A program made the position numbers and the translations under genes. Positions 17,294-25,627 of a DNA stretch of 57,653 nt are shown piece by piece. This stretch comes from Desulfotignum sp. (GTDB taxonomy: Bacteria > Desulfobacterota > Desulfobacteria > Desulfobacterales > Desulfobacteraceae). How positions within the stretch are numbered: position 1 is the first letter of the stretch; the number at the start of each line of letters is the position of its first letter. The notes below the pieces were generated by a model. The model did no database searches. It saw nothing but the letters and a program-made list of their open reading frames with translations, and was not told the DNA's origin. The stretch covers positions 1-57,653 of the forward strand of contig JAIPDL010000014.1 in the NCBI GenBank assembly GCA_021737695.1, written 5' to 3'.

Positions 17294-19255
17294 ATGCCCA
17301 AGGATACCCCTGTCACCAAACAGGTGCCTGCATCGGATTTGACCACTTGTGAAGCCACCCGCCAGATGCTGGAGAAAGCCAGAAAAGACGGCGTTGTTCT
17401 CAACCTGGACCGGGCCGTGGACATGAAACCCTGCCCCATCGGTGTGGAATCGGCCTGCTGCAAACATTGCTTTATGGGGCCCTGCCGGATCAATCCCAGG
17501 GACCCGTACAAAAAAGTCGGCATCTGCGGTGCCACCATCGACACCATCACGGCCCGGAACCTGGCCCGGAATGTGGCCACGGGATCAGCGTCCCATAATG
17601 ACCACGGCCAGCACATCCTTCATTTGTTCAAAGGGATTATCGAAAAAAGCGTGACTGATTTTTCCATTGCCGATACCCTGAAACTGCAAAACCTGGCAAA
17701 TGAGCTGGGCATTGATACTGAAGACCGGTCTGTGGCAGATGTGGCAAAAGACCTGTGCGATGAGCTGGAAAAAACCTTTTCCAATGTGGACGGAGAAATG
17801 CCGTTCATGAAACGGGTGCCCGCCGCCACCCTGGAACTGTGGCGCAAGGACGGCATCGTTCCCAGAGGCGCCATGAAAGAGATCATGGAACTCATGAGCC
17901 GGACCCATATCGGGTGCGACCAGGATTACAACCACCTGATGAAACAAATCAGCCGCACGGCCCTGGCTGACGGCTGGGGCGGTTCCATGGTGGCCACGGA
18001 ACTGTCCGACATCATGTTCGGCACGCCGGCTCCCATTGTGGCGGAAGTGAACATGGGCGTTCTCAAACAAGACCATGTGAACGTGATTGTCCACGGACAC
18101 GAACCCGCCATGTTTGAAGGCATGCTGGCGGGGGTGAACGATCCGTTCTTCATCCAGGCTGCCAAAGACAAGGGGGCCGCCGGCATCAACCTGGTGGGCA
18201 TGTGCTGCTCGGGCGCGGAGATGATGTCCCGTCACGGGATTCCCCATGCCGGCAATTTCTCATCCACGGAAGCCGTCCTGGTCACAGGGGCCGTGGATGC
18301 CATGGTGGTGGATATCCAGTGCATCAAGCAGGGACTGGCCCAGGTGGCAAAATGTTATGACACCCATCTGATCACCACCAGTGACCGGGCACACATCGAG
18401 GGCGCCACCCACATTCAATTTGACGAAACCGATCCCCGGTCCTGCACGGATGAAGTCCTGATCAAGGCCATCTCCCGGTTCGGGTCCCGAAGCCAGCCGA
18501 TCCAGATTCCCAACCAGGTCCAGAAAGGGATCCAGGGATTTTCCCATGAATACATCGAATACATGCTGGGCGGCACGTTCAGAGGGTCTTATTCTCCGTT
18601 GAACGACAATATCATCAACGGCCGGATCCGGGGCGTGGCCGGGGTGGTGGGCTGCACCAACCCCAAGGTCAAGCAGGATTACGTGCATGTGGAACTGGTC
18701 AGGGAACTGATTAAAAACGATGTGCTGGTGCTCCAGACGGGATGTTCCCAGATCGCCCTGTCCAAAGCGGGCTTTCTCACGCCTGAAGCGGCGGCCCTGG
18801 CCGGACCGGGACTGTCCGAGGTGTGTGAGACCGTGGGAATGCCGCCGGTATTGGGCTTAGGGTCCTGTGTGGACAACACCCGGATTCTGATTGCGGCCTC
18901 CGCCATGGTCAAGGCCGGGGGATTGGGCAACAGCATTGCCGATTTGCCCGCAGCCGGGTGTGCGCCGGAATGGATGAGTGAAAAAGCCCTGGCCATTGGT
19001 CAGTATTTTGTGTCTTCCGGGGTTTACACGGTATTTGGTGTGGGATTTCCGGCTCTTTCCGGCACCCGGTTCCATGATCTTTTGTTCAACGGACTGGAAC
19101 AGCAGGGATACGGCAAATGGGGCATGGCCAAGGACCCCATTGAAATTGCCAGACTCATGATCGATCATATTGACAAGAAACGCAGTCAGCTGGGCATTGA
19201 CAAGGCCCGGGAAAGAGTCCTGGTGGACATGAACGACCGCCGGGCCCTGGCCTGA
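17294..19255 (+). CDS. cooS: Anaerobic Ni-Fe carbon monoxide dehydrogenase catalytic subunit
   Basis: About 653 aa, normal CooS length. It oxidises CO to CO2 (or the reverse) at a Ni-Fe-S C-cluster. The N-terminus carries the B/D-cluster cysteines (CCKHCFMGPC then GICG). HGHEPAMFEGM provides the C-cluster histidine region, and CCSGAEMM, GVVGCTNPK, LQTGCSQIALSK and GSCVDNTR supply further cluster ligands. I start at 17294, not 17288, because GGAG at 17284-17287 abuts the first ATG. No cooF, cooC, acs or hydrogenase genes are adjacent, so its electron partner is elsewhere. A TetR gene follows. Confidence 0.93.
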   Translation: MPKDTPVTKQVPASDLTTCEATRQMLEKARKDGVVLNLDRAVDMKPCPIGVESACCKHCFMGPCRINPRDPYKKVGICGATIDTITARNLARNVATGSASHNDHGQHILHLFKGIIEKSVTDFSIADTLKLQNLANELGIDTEDRSVADVAKDLCDELEKTFSNVDGEMPFMKRVPAATLELWRKDGIVPRGAMKEIMELMSRTHIGCDQDYNHLMKQISRTALADGWGGSMVATELSDIMFGTPAPIVAEVNMGVLKQDHVNVIVHGHEPAMFEGMLAGVNDPFFIQAAKDKGAAGINLVGMCCSGAEMMSRHGIPHAGNFSSTEAVLVTGAVDAMVVDIQCIKQGLAQVAKCYDTHLITTSDRAHIEGATHIQFDETDPRSCTDEVLIKAISRFGSRSQPIQIPNQVQKGIQGFSHEYIEYMLGGTFRGSYSPLNDNIINGRIRGVAGVVGCTNPKVKQDYVHVELVRELIKNDVLVLQTGCSQIALSKAGFLTPEAAALAGPGLSEVCETVGMPPVLGLGSCVDNTRILIAASAMVKAGGLGNSIADLPAAGCAPEWMSEKALAIGQYFVSSGVYTVFGVGFPALSGTRFHDLLFNGLEQQGYGKWGMAKDPIEIARLMIDHIDKKRSQLGIDKARERVLVDMNDRRALA

Positions 19256-19264
19256 TGATTTCCG

Positions 19265-19295
19265 GGGTGGCTGCGGATGTCAACCGCAGCCACCC
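19265..19295 (+). terminator. GC-rich hairpin after cooS
   Basis: Perfect 12-bp stem GGGTGGCTGCGG / CCGCAGCCACCC with a 7-base loop, beginning 9 bp after the cooS stop. There is no U-tract, so it may work as a 3' stabiliser or a weak terminator. Confidence 0.5.
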
Positions 19296-19348
19296 ACCCC
19301 TCATTCCGGCACCTCGGGCAACCGGTCCTGCCGGCCGGTGAAAAAAAA

Positions 19349-19377
19349 TTGACATCCCGCGCAGGCCCTTATATAAA
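19349..19377 (+). promoter_or_regulatory. Sigma-70-type promoter of the TetR gene
   Basis: TTGACA (19349-19354), 17-bp spacer, TATAAA (19372-19377), 37 bp upstream of the tetR ATG. This is a near-consensus housekeeping promoter. Confidence 0.6.
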
Positions 19378-19413
19378 TAAGCGGACAGACAATCAAAAAC
19401 AAGGATCCTGTGC

Positions 19414-20085
19414 ATGGGCCGAAAGAGCATCTCCCATATCCGAAAACCTGAAATCCTTCACCATACCTATAAAGTGGTGGAAGACGAAGGTTTCATGGGT
19501 ATGACCATCGGTAAAGTCGCCACCCGCATGGGGGTCAACTCCGGACTGCTGATCCATTATTTCAAAAGCAAAGAAGGCCTGATCATGGAAATGGTGGATT
19601 ATCTGTTCAAAATTTCCATGAAAGCCTATCACGCGGAACTGGAAAAACACACGGCCCCCAAAGACCGGTTTCAGTGCCTGATGCGCATTTTGTTCACCAC
19701 CAGCGGTAAAGGGCCCCAGCGGGATGCCGTGTTCTGGTCCTGTTATGCCATGGGGTTCAGAAATGCCGATATCCGGGACCGGATCCAGGCCATGCAGAAA
19801 AAATTCATTGCTTTTGGCATCAGAGAAATCACGGCCTGGGAAAAGGCCGGTCTGGTCAGGGTTCCGGACAAGGAAAAGGCTGCGGCCACGATTCTTGCGC
19901 TTTCCGAAGGGTTCGGCATCCTTCGCAATTCATTGAGCCACCTGGATTCTCTGGAAGAAATCGCCCGGAGCATGCGGCAAAGTGCTTTGGATGCATTGGG
20001 TGCCGGTGCCGTGGGCACGGGCAATGACGCTCCGGCTTCAGAACCTGAAGCCATCAGATCAGCAAAGACAGCGTCAGGGGAATAA
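19414..20085 (+). CDS. TetR/AcrR-family transcriptional regulator
   Basis: 223 aa. The N-terminal HTH is typical (MTIGKVATRMGVNSGLLIHY followed by FKSKEGLIMEMVDYL). The ligand-binding domain resembles BetI-type regulators (FWSCYAMGFRNADIRDRI). AAGGA lies 8 bp upstream. The last 13 codons (from 20047) lie inside a 42-bp sequence repeated exactly at 34556-34597 in the end of an AEC transporter gene. Before the island between the two copies arrived, this gene and the AEC gene would have been convergent and overlapping. Target genes are unknown; cooS upstream and the AEC gene are candidates. Confidence 0.87.
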   Translation: MGRKSISHIRKPEILHHTYKVVEDEGFMGMTIGKVATRMGVNSGLLIHYFKSKEGLIMEMVDYLFKISMKAYHAELEKHTAPKDRFQCLMRILFTTSGKGPQRDAVFWSCYAMGFRNADIRDRIQAMQKKFIAFGIREITAWEKAGLVRVPDKEKAAATILALSEGFGILRNSLSHLDSLEEIARSMRQSALDALGAGAVGTGNDAPASEPEAIRSAKTASGE

Positions 20086-20088
20086 AAG
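20047..20088. repeat. Left copy of the 42-bp direct repeat flanking the metabolic island
   Basis: Identical over 42 bp to 34556-34597; with one mismatch (20046, T versus C) the match extends back to 20041. It covers the end of the tetR coding region and its stop. It resembles an att-type junction at a gene 3' end, where insertion leaves the gene intact. Confidence 0.85.
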
Positions 20089-20176
20089 CAACAGTCTGCA
20101 GGGACAAGTCAACCACGATTTGCATCTGTTGAATCTCCCAGTCACTGTTAAACATGCTTTGTAGCAATTCCGCTTT

Positions 20177-21739
20177 TCAGGTTCTGTAATCTGCAGGATT
20201 AATCTCGTATTTTTTCAACCGGTACTGGAGGGTTGATTTAGGAACCCCCAGCAGGGAGGCGGCCCCGCTCGGCCCGCCGACGATCCCCCGGGTTTCCAAT
20301 AGGGCACTCTTGATGCATCGAAGCTCCGATTCAGCCAGCCTGGTAACCCTTCTCCCGGGCCTTACGACACTGTCTCCGGGATTCGAGTTAAACGTATTTT
20401 CCGCCCCGCTGACCAAATTTTTCAGATCTGACACGGAGATACTTTCACCAGCCTTGATAATAATCATGCGCTTAATCAAATTTTTGAGTTCCCGGATATT
20501 TCCAGGCCAGTGGTAATCTGACAGAAACCGGATTGACCCATCCGTGTATCTCGGCACGGGGCGGTTCATCTCAAACGACTCGCGCTTATTGATCGTATCC
20601 AAGAGATAGGGGAGATCTCCTTTTCGTTCGCGGAGCGGAGGCACGTGGATCTTAATGATATTAAGACGATAGTAGAGGTCCTGGCGGAATTGTCCCTGGC
20701 TGATCAACTTGGGAACATCTCGGTTTGTAGCGGTGATGAGGCGGAAATTGACCTTTACTGACCGGTTGTCACCCACCCTCTCAAACCGATTTTCCTGGAG
20801 AACCTGTAAAAATTTTGCCTGAAGGGCAATGGGAATTTCTGCAATTTCATCCAGGAACACCGTTCCCTGACCCGCCATTTCAAACCGCCCGAGCCTGGTC
20901 GAATCAGCACCGGTAAATGCCCCTTTCGCGTGGCCGAACAGCTCGCTTTCAAACAGCGACGGTGTCAGAGCCGGGCAGCTCACCTTGACAAAAAGATGAT
21001 CCTTTCGAAGGCTTTTCAGATGGATAAGGCGTGCCAGGTGGTCTTTTCCGGTCCCGGTTTCCCCGGTGATCAGGAGTGGGGAATCGATTCCAGCCACTTT
21101 TTCCACCAATTTCATGATATCGTCCATAGCCGAGGATACATATAAAAATTTTTGGGGACTGTAATCTTCAGAAGCGCTCCGGAGGTATTGTTTTTCCTGT
21201 TCAAGGTTATGCTTTTCCTTTATCAGTTGGGTAAACGAGATCATGTTGCCCACGGCAATGGCAATCTGATTGGACACATCCGGGAGGAGTTCTGACAGTT
21301 CCGACAGGTTATCCGGTCGATGCTTGAATGAAAGGTGGAAAGTTCCAATGATCCGGTTCCTCACAATCATGGGGAACGCCACTGTTGCCCCCAGGCCAGC
21401 TCTTACCATGGCACCGATGGAAGGATGTTCCGAGTAACAGGATAGGTCATCAATGATAACCGGTTTTTTGGACTGAATCACCATGTTGGCAACGGCACTG
21501 CTTGCCAGGTCCCGCTCATCAGCTCCAAACCCTTCCGGCTCCACACCTTCGGCTAAAGTAAAATATCTCAGAGATTGATTCACCTGGTTATAAAGAAAAA
21601 TACTGAAACGATCATAACAAAAATGCTTTTTAAGCTCCGTTGACAGGGCCTTGAAAAAATCATCCTTGGATGTATTGGAAATCACGGCATTATTTATTTC
21701 CAGAAGGATCTTGTACTTGGTGGCCAAACTCCAATGCAT
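20177..21739 (-). CDS. Sigma-54-dependent activator, GAF-AAA+-Fis type
   Basis: 520 aa. The N-terminal GAF domain (about 1-170) probably senses a small molecule. The AAA+ domain has Walker A GETGTGKDHLARLIH, the sigma-54 contact loop GAFTGA, Walker B GTVFLDEIAEIP and ATNRD. The C-terminal Fis-type HTH reads GAASLLGVPKSTLQYRLKKY. It is divergent from the frdA-like gene, which has a sigma-54 promoter at 22017-22033, so it is almost certainly the activator of the island operon. The 29-bp inverted repeat between them is its likely binding site. Confidence 0.93.
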   Translation of the reverse strand: MHWSLATKYKILLEINNAVISNTSKDDFFKALSTELKKHFCYDRFSIFLYNQVNQSLRYFTLAEGVEPEGFGADERDLASSAVANMVIQSKKPVIIDDLSCYSEHPSIGAMVRAGLGATVAFPMIVRNRIIGTFHLSFKHRPDNLSELSELLPDVSNQIAIAVGNMISFTQLIKEKHNLEQEKQYLRSASEDYSPQKFLYVSSAMDDIMKLVEKVAGIDSPLLITGETGTGKDHLARLIHLKSLRKDHLFVKVSCPALTPSLFESELFGHAKGAFTGADSTRLGRFEMAGQGTVFLDEIAEIPIALQAKFLQVLQENRFERVGDNRSVKVNFRLITATNRDVPKLISQGQFRQDLYYRLNIIKIHVPPLRERKGDLPYLLDTINKRESFEMNRPVPRYTDGSIRFLSDYHWPGNIRELKNLIKRMIIIKAGESISVSDLKNLVSGAENTFNSNPGDSVVRPGRRVTRLAESELRCIKSALLETRGIVGGPSGAASLLGVPKSTLQYRLKKYEINPADYRT

Positions 21740-21877
21740 TTCTTTATCCCCTTAGATTATCTGGTGTTCAAAGGCTCCGGGCTATCCCTTGAATTGCGGG
21801 TTCGATGCTGTCACGAAGCGTGCCGGGGCATTTGAACCGTGATGAACTGTTCCATGTCATAGAGTGACGGTATCATT

Positions 21878-21945
21878 TTCAGGCCCAAAGTCAAGCCCAA
21901 TAGTGGGTTCATGAGTCCACTATTGGGCTTGACTTTGGGCCTGAA
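21878..21945. promoter_or_regulatory. 29-bp perfect inverted repeat, probable upstream activator site
   Basis: Left arm 21878-21906, 10-base loop, right arm 21917-21945; the arms are exact reverse complements. It ends 71 bp upstream of the sigma-54 promoter, in the usual range for an enhancer bound by a Fis-type activator. It is also exceptionally long for an operator, so it could form a cruciform or serve both divergent genes. Confidence 0.6.
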
Positions 21946-22016
21946 CCAATGATTGCAGAAACTCAATTTCAATAAAAGTAATACAAAATCAAATGGTTAA
22001 ATACAAGCTTAATCGA

Positions 22017-22033
22017 TTGGCATACATGTTGCT
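22017..22033 (+). promoter_or_regulatory. Sigma-54 (RpoN) promoter of the island operon
   Basis: TTGGCATACATGTTGCT: GG at 22019-22020 and GC at 22031-22032 with exactly 10 bases between, fitting the -24/-12 consensus TGGCAC-N5-TTGC with one mismatch. It lies about 50 bp upstream of the frdA-like ATG, whose leader has AAGGTGAG 5 bp before the start. The divergent activator gene supports the assignment. Confidence 0.75.
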
Positions 22034-22083
22034 CCATTATTTAAGCAAAACCATACAGCACTAATCATTAACAAGGTGAGATT

Positions 22084-23811
22084 ATGATCCACGAGACATT
22101 GAAGGCAGATATTCTGATAATCGGTATGGGAGCGGCCGGGCAACTAGCGGCCCTGTATGCCCATGACGAAAACCCCGACCTAAATATCCTGATCGTCACC
22201 AAGGCCCTGAAAGGCAAAGGCGGCTGCAGCAGAATGGTTCAAGGCGGATTTAACGTTGTATTGAATGAAGCCGACTCTCATGAAAAGCATCTCATGGATA
22301 CCCTCAAAGGCGGCCAGTACATTAATGATCAAGATCTGGCCAGGACTCTTGTTGAACAGGCCACCCCCACCATCAAGGAGATGGAGACCCGGTTCGGGTG
22401 TTTTTTTGACCGCAACCCTGACGGCACCGTACACCAGAAACCATTTGCAGGACAATCCTTTGACCGCACTGTTCACAAGGGCGATCTGACTGGAATTGAA
22501 ATGATCAGCCGCATGACCGAACAGATCATGAAAAGAAAAATACAGGTGCTGGAAGAATGCCGTGCTGTAGACCTCCTCAAGGATAAATCCGGTCAACAGG
22601 TCACCGGAGCCCTGATCCTGAATATGAAACAGGGCAAATTCATCCGAGCCGAAGCATCTGCAACCCTGGTTGCCACCGGCGGAGGCCCGACCCAGTATCG
22701 ATTCCACGCCCCCGGGCCTGAAAAATCCGTTGATGGCTTAGGCATGCTCTATCGGGCGGGAACGCTCATGCGGGATATGGAAATGATTCAGTTTCATCCC
22801 ACTGGATTAATCATTGATGGCAGCGTTGTTGCAGGCTCCCTCCTGGAAGAAGGCCTCAGGGGATCCGGTGCCTATCTCTACAACGGCAACGGCGAGCGCT
22901 ACATGAAAAACTATGCGCCAGATGTTGCAGAACGGGCAACACGAGACGTGGTCAGTCGCTCATCCTACCTTGAAATGATGGCTGGCCGCCATTGTGAAGA
23001 AGGGGGCGTACGAATCGACGCGGCCCACTTGGGGGCTGAGTTTGTACTGAAGAATTTTCCCGGCATGTGCAGTCGCTGCGCCCAGTTCGGTTATGACTTA
23101 GCCCGCGGCCCTGTACCTGTGTCCCCTTCGGCCCATTTTGTCATGGGCGGCGCCCGCATCAACAGGGACTGCGAGACGTCTCTGGACCGGCTCTTTGTTG
23201 CCGGTGAAGACGGCGGTGGTGTCCATGGCGGTAACCGCTTAGGCGGTAACGGTATCTGTGAATCCAGCGTCTACGGCAGACAGGCAGGCAAAGCTTTGGC
23301 ACGGTTCATGGCCGATAATGGCACCGCACCGCCAGAAACAGACCCTGAAATGGTAGGAGAACTAATGGCAAAGTACCTGGCTCCCTTTGGCCGTAACGGC
23401 AAAGAAGAGCTCTTTGTCCTGCGCGATGAACTTAAGGAGTGCAACTGGAACAATGTGGGCGTTGTCCGTAACGCCAAAGACATGGCCACGGCCGTAGAGG
23501 AAATCAACGCCATCCGTGAAGAAGCCAAAACGCTGAAGATCTCCGGCACGAGAGCCTACAACATGCCATGGAATATCTACATCGATTTTTTGAACATGCT
23601 GGATGTTTCTGACATGGTGGTCGTATCGGCAATGGCCCGCAAGGAATCCCGGGCAGCCCATTACCGTAGCGATTTCCCGGAACAGGATGACGACAAAGGC
23701 CTTTTCAACAGCTTTCTGACCCGTAGCGCCGACGGCAAGCCGTCTCTTATCACTGAACCGGTTGATTTCATGTATAAATCACTCCGAGAATGCCAAATTC
23801 ACAAGAAATAA
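22084..23811 (+). CDS. FrdA/SdhA-like flavoprotein subunit, probably altered substrate
   Basis: 575 aa. FAD motif IIGMGAAGQLAA (G14, G16, G19). Catalytic positions of the fumarate reductase/succinate dehydrogenase family are present: H238 in QFHPTG, R287 in ATRDVV, H351 in SAHFVMGG and R385 in GGNRLGGN. Two changes stand out. The His that covalently binds FAD in SdhA/FrdA (SHT.. region) is missing: the segment reads GGCSRMVQGG. The substrate-contacting Thr before the conserved Glu (TEG in E. coli FrdA) is Glu here (EEG, 255-257). So the protein oxidises or reduces a dicarboxylate-like compound, but perhaps not plain succinate. First gene of the island operon. Confidence 0.85.
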   Translation: MIHETLKADILIIGMGAAGQLAALYAHDENPDLNILIVTKALKGKGGCSRMVQGGFNVVLNEADSHEKHLMDTLKGGQYINDQDLARTLVEQATPTIKEMETRFGCFFDRNPDGTVHQKPFAGQSFDRTVHKGDLTGIEMISRMTEQIMKRKIQVLEECRAVDLLKDKSGQQVTGALILNMKQGKFIRAEASATLVATGGGPTQYRFHAPGPEKSVDGLGMLYRAGTLMRDMEMIQFHPTGLIIDGSVVAGSLLEEGLRGSGAYLYNGNGERYMKNYAPDVAERATRDVVSRSSYLEMMAGRHCEEGGVRIDAAHLGAEFVLKNFPGMCSRCAQFGYDLARGPVPVSPSAHFVMGGARINRDCETSLDRLFVAGEDGGGVHGGNRLGGNGICESSVYGRQAGKALARFMADNGTAPPETDPEMVGELMAKYLAPFGRNGKEELFVLRDELKECNWNNVGVVRNAKDMATAVEEINAIREEAKTLKISGTRAYNMPWNIYIDFLNMLDVSDMVVVSAMARKESRAAHYRSDFPEQDDDKGLFNSFLTRSADGKPSLITEPVDFMYKSLRECQIHKK

Positions 23812-23864
23812 TAACTGATTTCAACCAACATTTATCAATACAGCATAAAGAGGGGAAACGACAA

Positions 23865-24206
23865 ATGGAAGAAAAATTGAGCATCAAATACAGGAACCCG
23901 CTTCAGTGGGGAGAGTTCGATCCGGACAGACGCAGAAACATGTTCGTGGGTATGTGGGCATGGATGTGGCAGCGTATTTCAGCCCTTGCCATCGTATTTT
24001 TTCTGACACTCCACATCACCTTGACTTATCAGCCCTGGCTTCAGTTTTTGCTGCTCCTGTCCGTTACCTTTCACGCCACCCTGGGACTTCGCGTGATCCT
24101 CCTGGACTTTAACATAGTGAACGTCAAATACCAACGCGCCCTGATCTGGAGCCTCACCGGCCTGGGACTAGTGGTAATGATACTAATCTGGCGATCTATC
24201 TATTAA
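23865..24206 (+). CDS. SdhC/D-like heme b membrane anchor
   Basis: 113 aa from the ATG at 23865, with GAGGGG about 9 bp upstream; the frame is open from 23790 inside the end of the previous gene. Three hydrophobic helices. WQRISALAIVFFLTLH matches the helix 1 pattern of SdhC, and FHATLGLRVILLDF the helix 2 pattern. H50 and H70 are the probable heme b ligands. It is the only anchor gene in the set, so the complex has a single-type anchor. It would link the FrdA-like and FrdB-like subunits to the quinone pool. Confidence 0.78.
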   Translation: MEEKLSIKYRNPLQWGEFDPDRRRNMFVGMWAWMWQRISALAIVFFLTLHITLTYQPWLQFLLLLSVTFHATLGLRVILLDFNIVNVKYQRALIWSLTGLGLVVMILIWRSIY

Positions 24207-24249
24207 CGTTTCTGAGTGAGAACAAAAAAACAAGGAAAGGAGGTCTCTT

Positions 24250-25626
24250 TTGGAGTCAACAAAAGGGAATACCCGCAAAATAGACGTATTTCGTTATGAT
24301 CCGACACAGGGCGGAGATGGGCACTTTGATCATTTCGATCTTTACATTGACGATGAAACCAACACTACCATCCTGGATGTGTTGATCCGGCTCCAGAAAG
24401 AACAGGACTCAACCCTGTCCTTTCGCTATGCTTGTCGGGTGAATATGTGCGGCTCGTGCGGCATGGTCATCAACGGCCGGGAAGGCCTTGCCTGCAAAAC
24501 CAATGTATCCGACTTCCCGGCAAAGCAGGGCATCACCATCCGGCCGCTGAACCACTTCCCTGTAGTTAAGGATCTGGTAGTGGATATGGGCCCTTTCTTC
24601 AAACATTATGAGGAATGCCTGCCTTTTTTCGAACCCAGAAAGATCATGGACGAACCTGCCATCATTCGGCCAGATTCCAAGGAGCGCATAGCAATCGGCC
24701 TTGCCACCGAATGCATTGCCTGCGGATGCTGTGTTTCCAGTTGCACCATGGCCAATTACCACGAAAATTACGCCGGACCCGCCCCCCTGAACCGTGCATT
24801 CACCCTTCTCATGGACAGTCGCGACGCCCTGTATGAAGAACGTATGGATAAGGTCCTTCAATCTTGTTACAACTGCCGTACCGAATTCAACTGTACCGAA
24901 GTCTGCCCCAAGGACATTAGCTGCACAAGGGCCATCAAATACATTCAACGTCTGGCAATAAAGGAACCGTTCAAATCGGTTGCAAAACCCAAACCCGCCC
25001 AGGATGTTGAAAGTTCTCCTGAACCAGAACCCATCATTATGAACACGGCTCCTGGCACCTCGCCGGTTATCCAGACACCTGCCATGGATGTAAAACATGA
25101 CACCAGCCGGTGCAGGCATGAAAGCACGCCTGCCATACCTGTTGAAGCCATAGAGGCCAATAACACGAGTCGGCGAAGTTTTCTTGCCGGCTTAACGATG
25201 GGCATCGGTGCTGTTTCGGTCCTGACCGTGGGGGGGGTATTGGCTGCTTCTTTTGTGGGGCCTGCCATGCAGAAAAAACCGCCCCTGTGGGTGCCTGCCG
25301 GCAGTATCGAAAAATTTCCTGTTGGTCAGGTTTCAACTGTGAACCTGAGGTATACTGAAAATGTCGGTATTTATAAACAGGAACTTGTAAAACCGGTCCT
25401 TGTATGGCGTCCGCCCAACCAGAATAAGATCATTGTTTATAACAGTACCTGCACCCATCTCGGATGCACAGTCCATTGGGACGTAAACCAGAACTTGTTT
25501 CTCTGCGCCTGCCACGGCGGGGCATTTGCATTGGACGGCTCTGTCATGGCAGGCCCCCCCCCACGACCGCTGGATCATATGGAATTCAAGGTTGACAGCG
25601 GAAACCTTTTGATAGCAATGGTGTAA
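24250..25626 (+). CDS. FrdB/SdhB iron-sulfur subunit fused to a Rieske protein
   Basis: 458 aa, TTG start after AAGGAGG. Residues 1-240 are a complete SdhB/FrdB: [2Fe-2S] cysteines C62, C67, C70, C82, then CIACGCCVSSC (155-165) and CYNCRTEFNCTEVC (206-219) for the [4Fe-4S] and [3Fe-4S] clusters. A Pro/Glu-rich linker (about 245-303) leads to an internal twin-arginine motif SRRSFLAG (307-314) and one transmembrane helix (about 311-337). The rest is a Rieske domain: CTHLGC (401-406) and CACHGG (419-424), ligands C401, H403, C419, H422. N-in topology keeps FrdB in the cytoplasm and Rieske in the periplasm. This physically joins Complex II-like and bc-like modules. Confidence 0.9.
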   Translation: MESTKGNTRKIDVFRYDPTQGGDGHFDHFDLYIDDETNTTILDVLIRLQKEQDSTLSFRYACRVNMCGSCGMVINGREGLACKTNVSDFPAKQGITIRPLNHFPVVKDLVVDMGPFFKHYEECLPFFEPRKIMDEPAIIRPDSKERIAIGLATECIACGCCVSSCTMANYHENYAGPAPLNRAFTLLMDSRDALYEERMDKVLQSCYNCRTEFNCTEVCPKDISCTRAIKYIQRLAIKEPFKSVAKPKPAQDVESSPEPEPIIMNTAPGTSPVIQTPAMDVKHDTSRCRHESTPAIPVEAIEANNTSRRSFLAGLTMGIGAVSVLTVGGVLAASFVGPAMQKKPPLWVPAGSIEKFPVGQVSTVNLRYTENVGIYKQELVKPVLVWRPPNQNKIIVYNSTCTHLGCTVHWDVNQNLFLCACHGGAFALDGSVMAGPPPRPLDHMEFKVDSGNLLIAMV

Positions 25627-25627
25627 T

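Noticed and set aside
16556-19168. Long open frames on the strand opposite the metallo-hydrolase and cooS genes
   Set aside because: They are shadows of well-supported genes in GC-rich third-position DNA, with no family motifs.
24985-25180. Independent Rieske gene start inside the fusion (Met at 25036 or 25084)
   Set aside because: No ribosome-binding site precedes these ATGs and the linker frame is open throughout, so one fused chain is the better reading.
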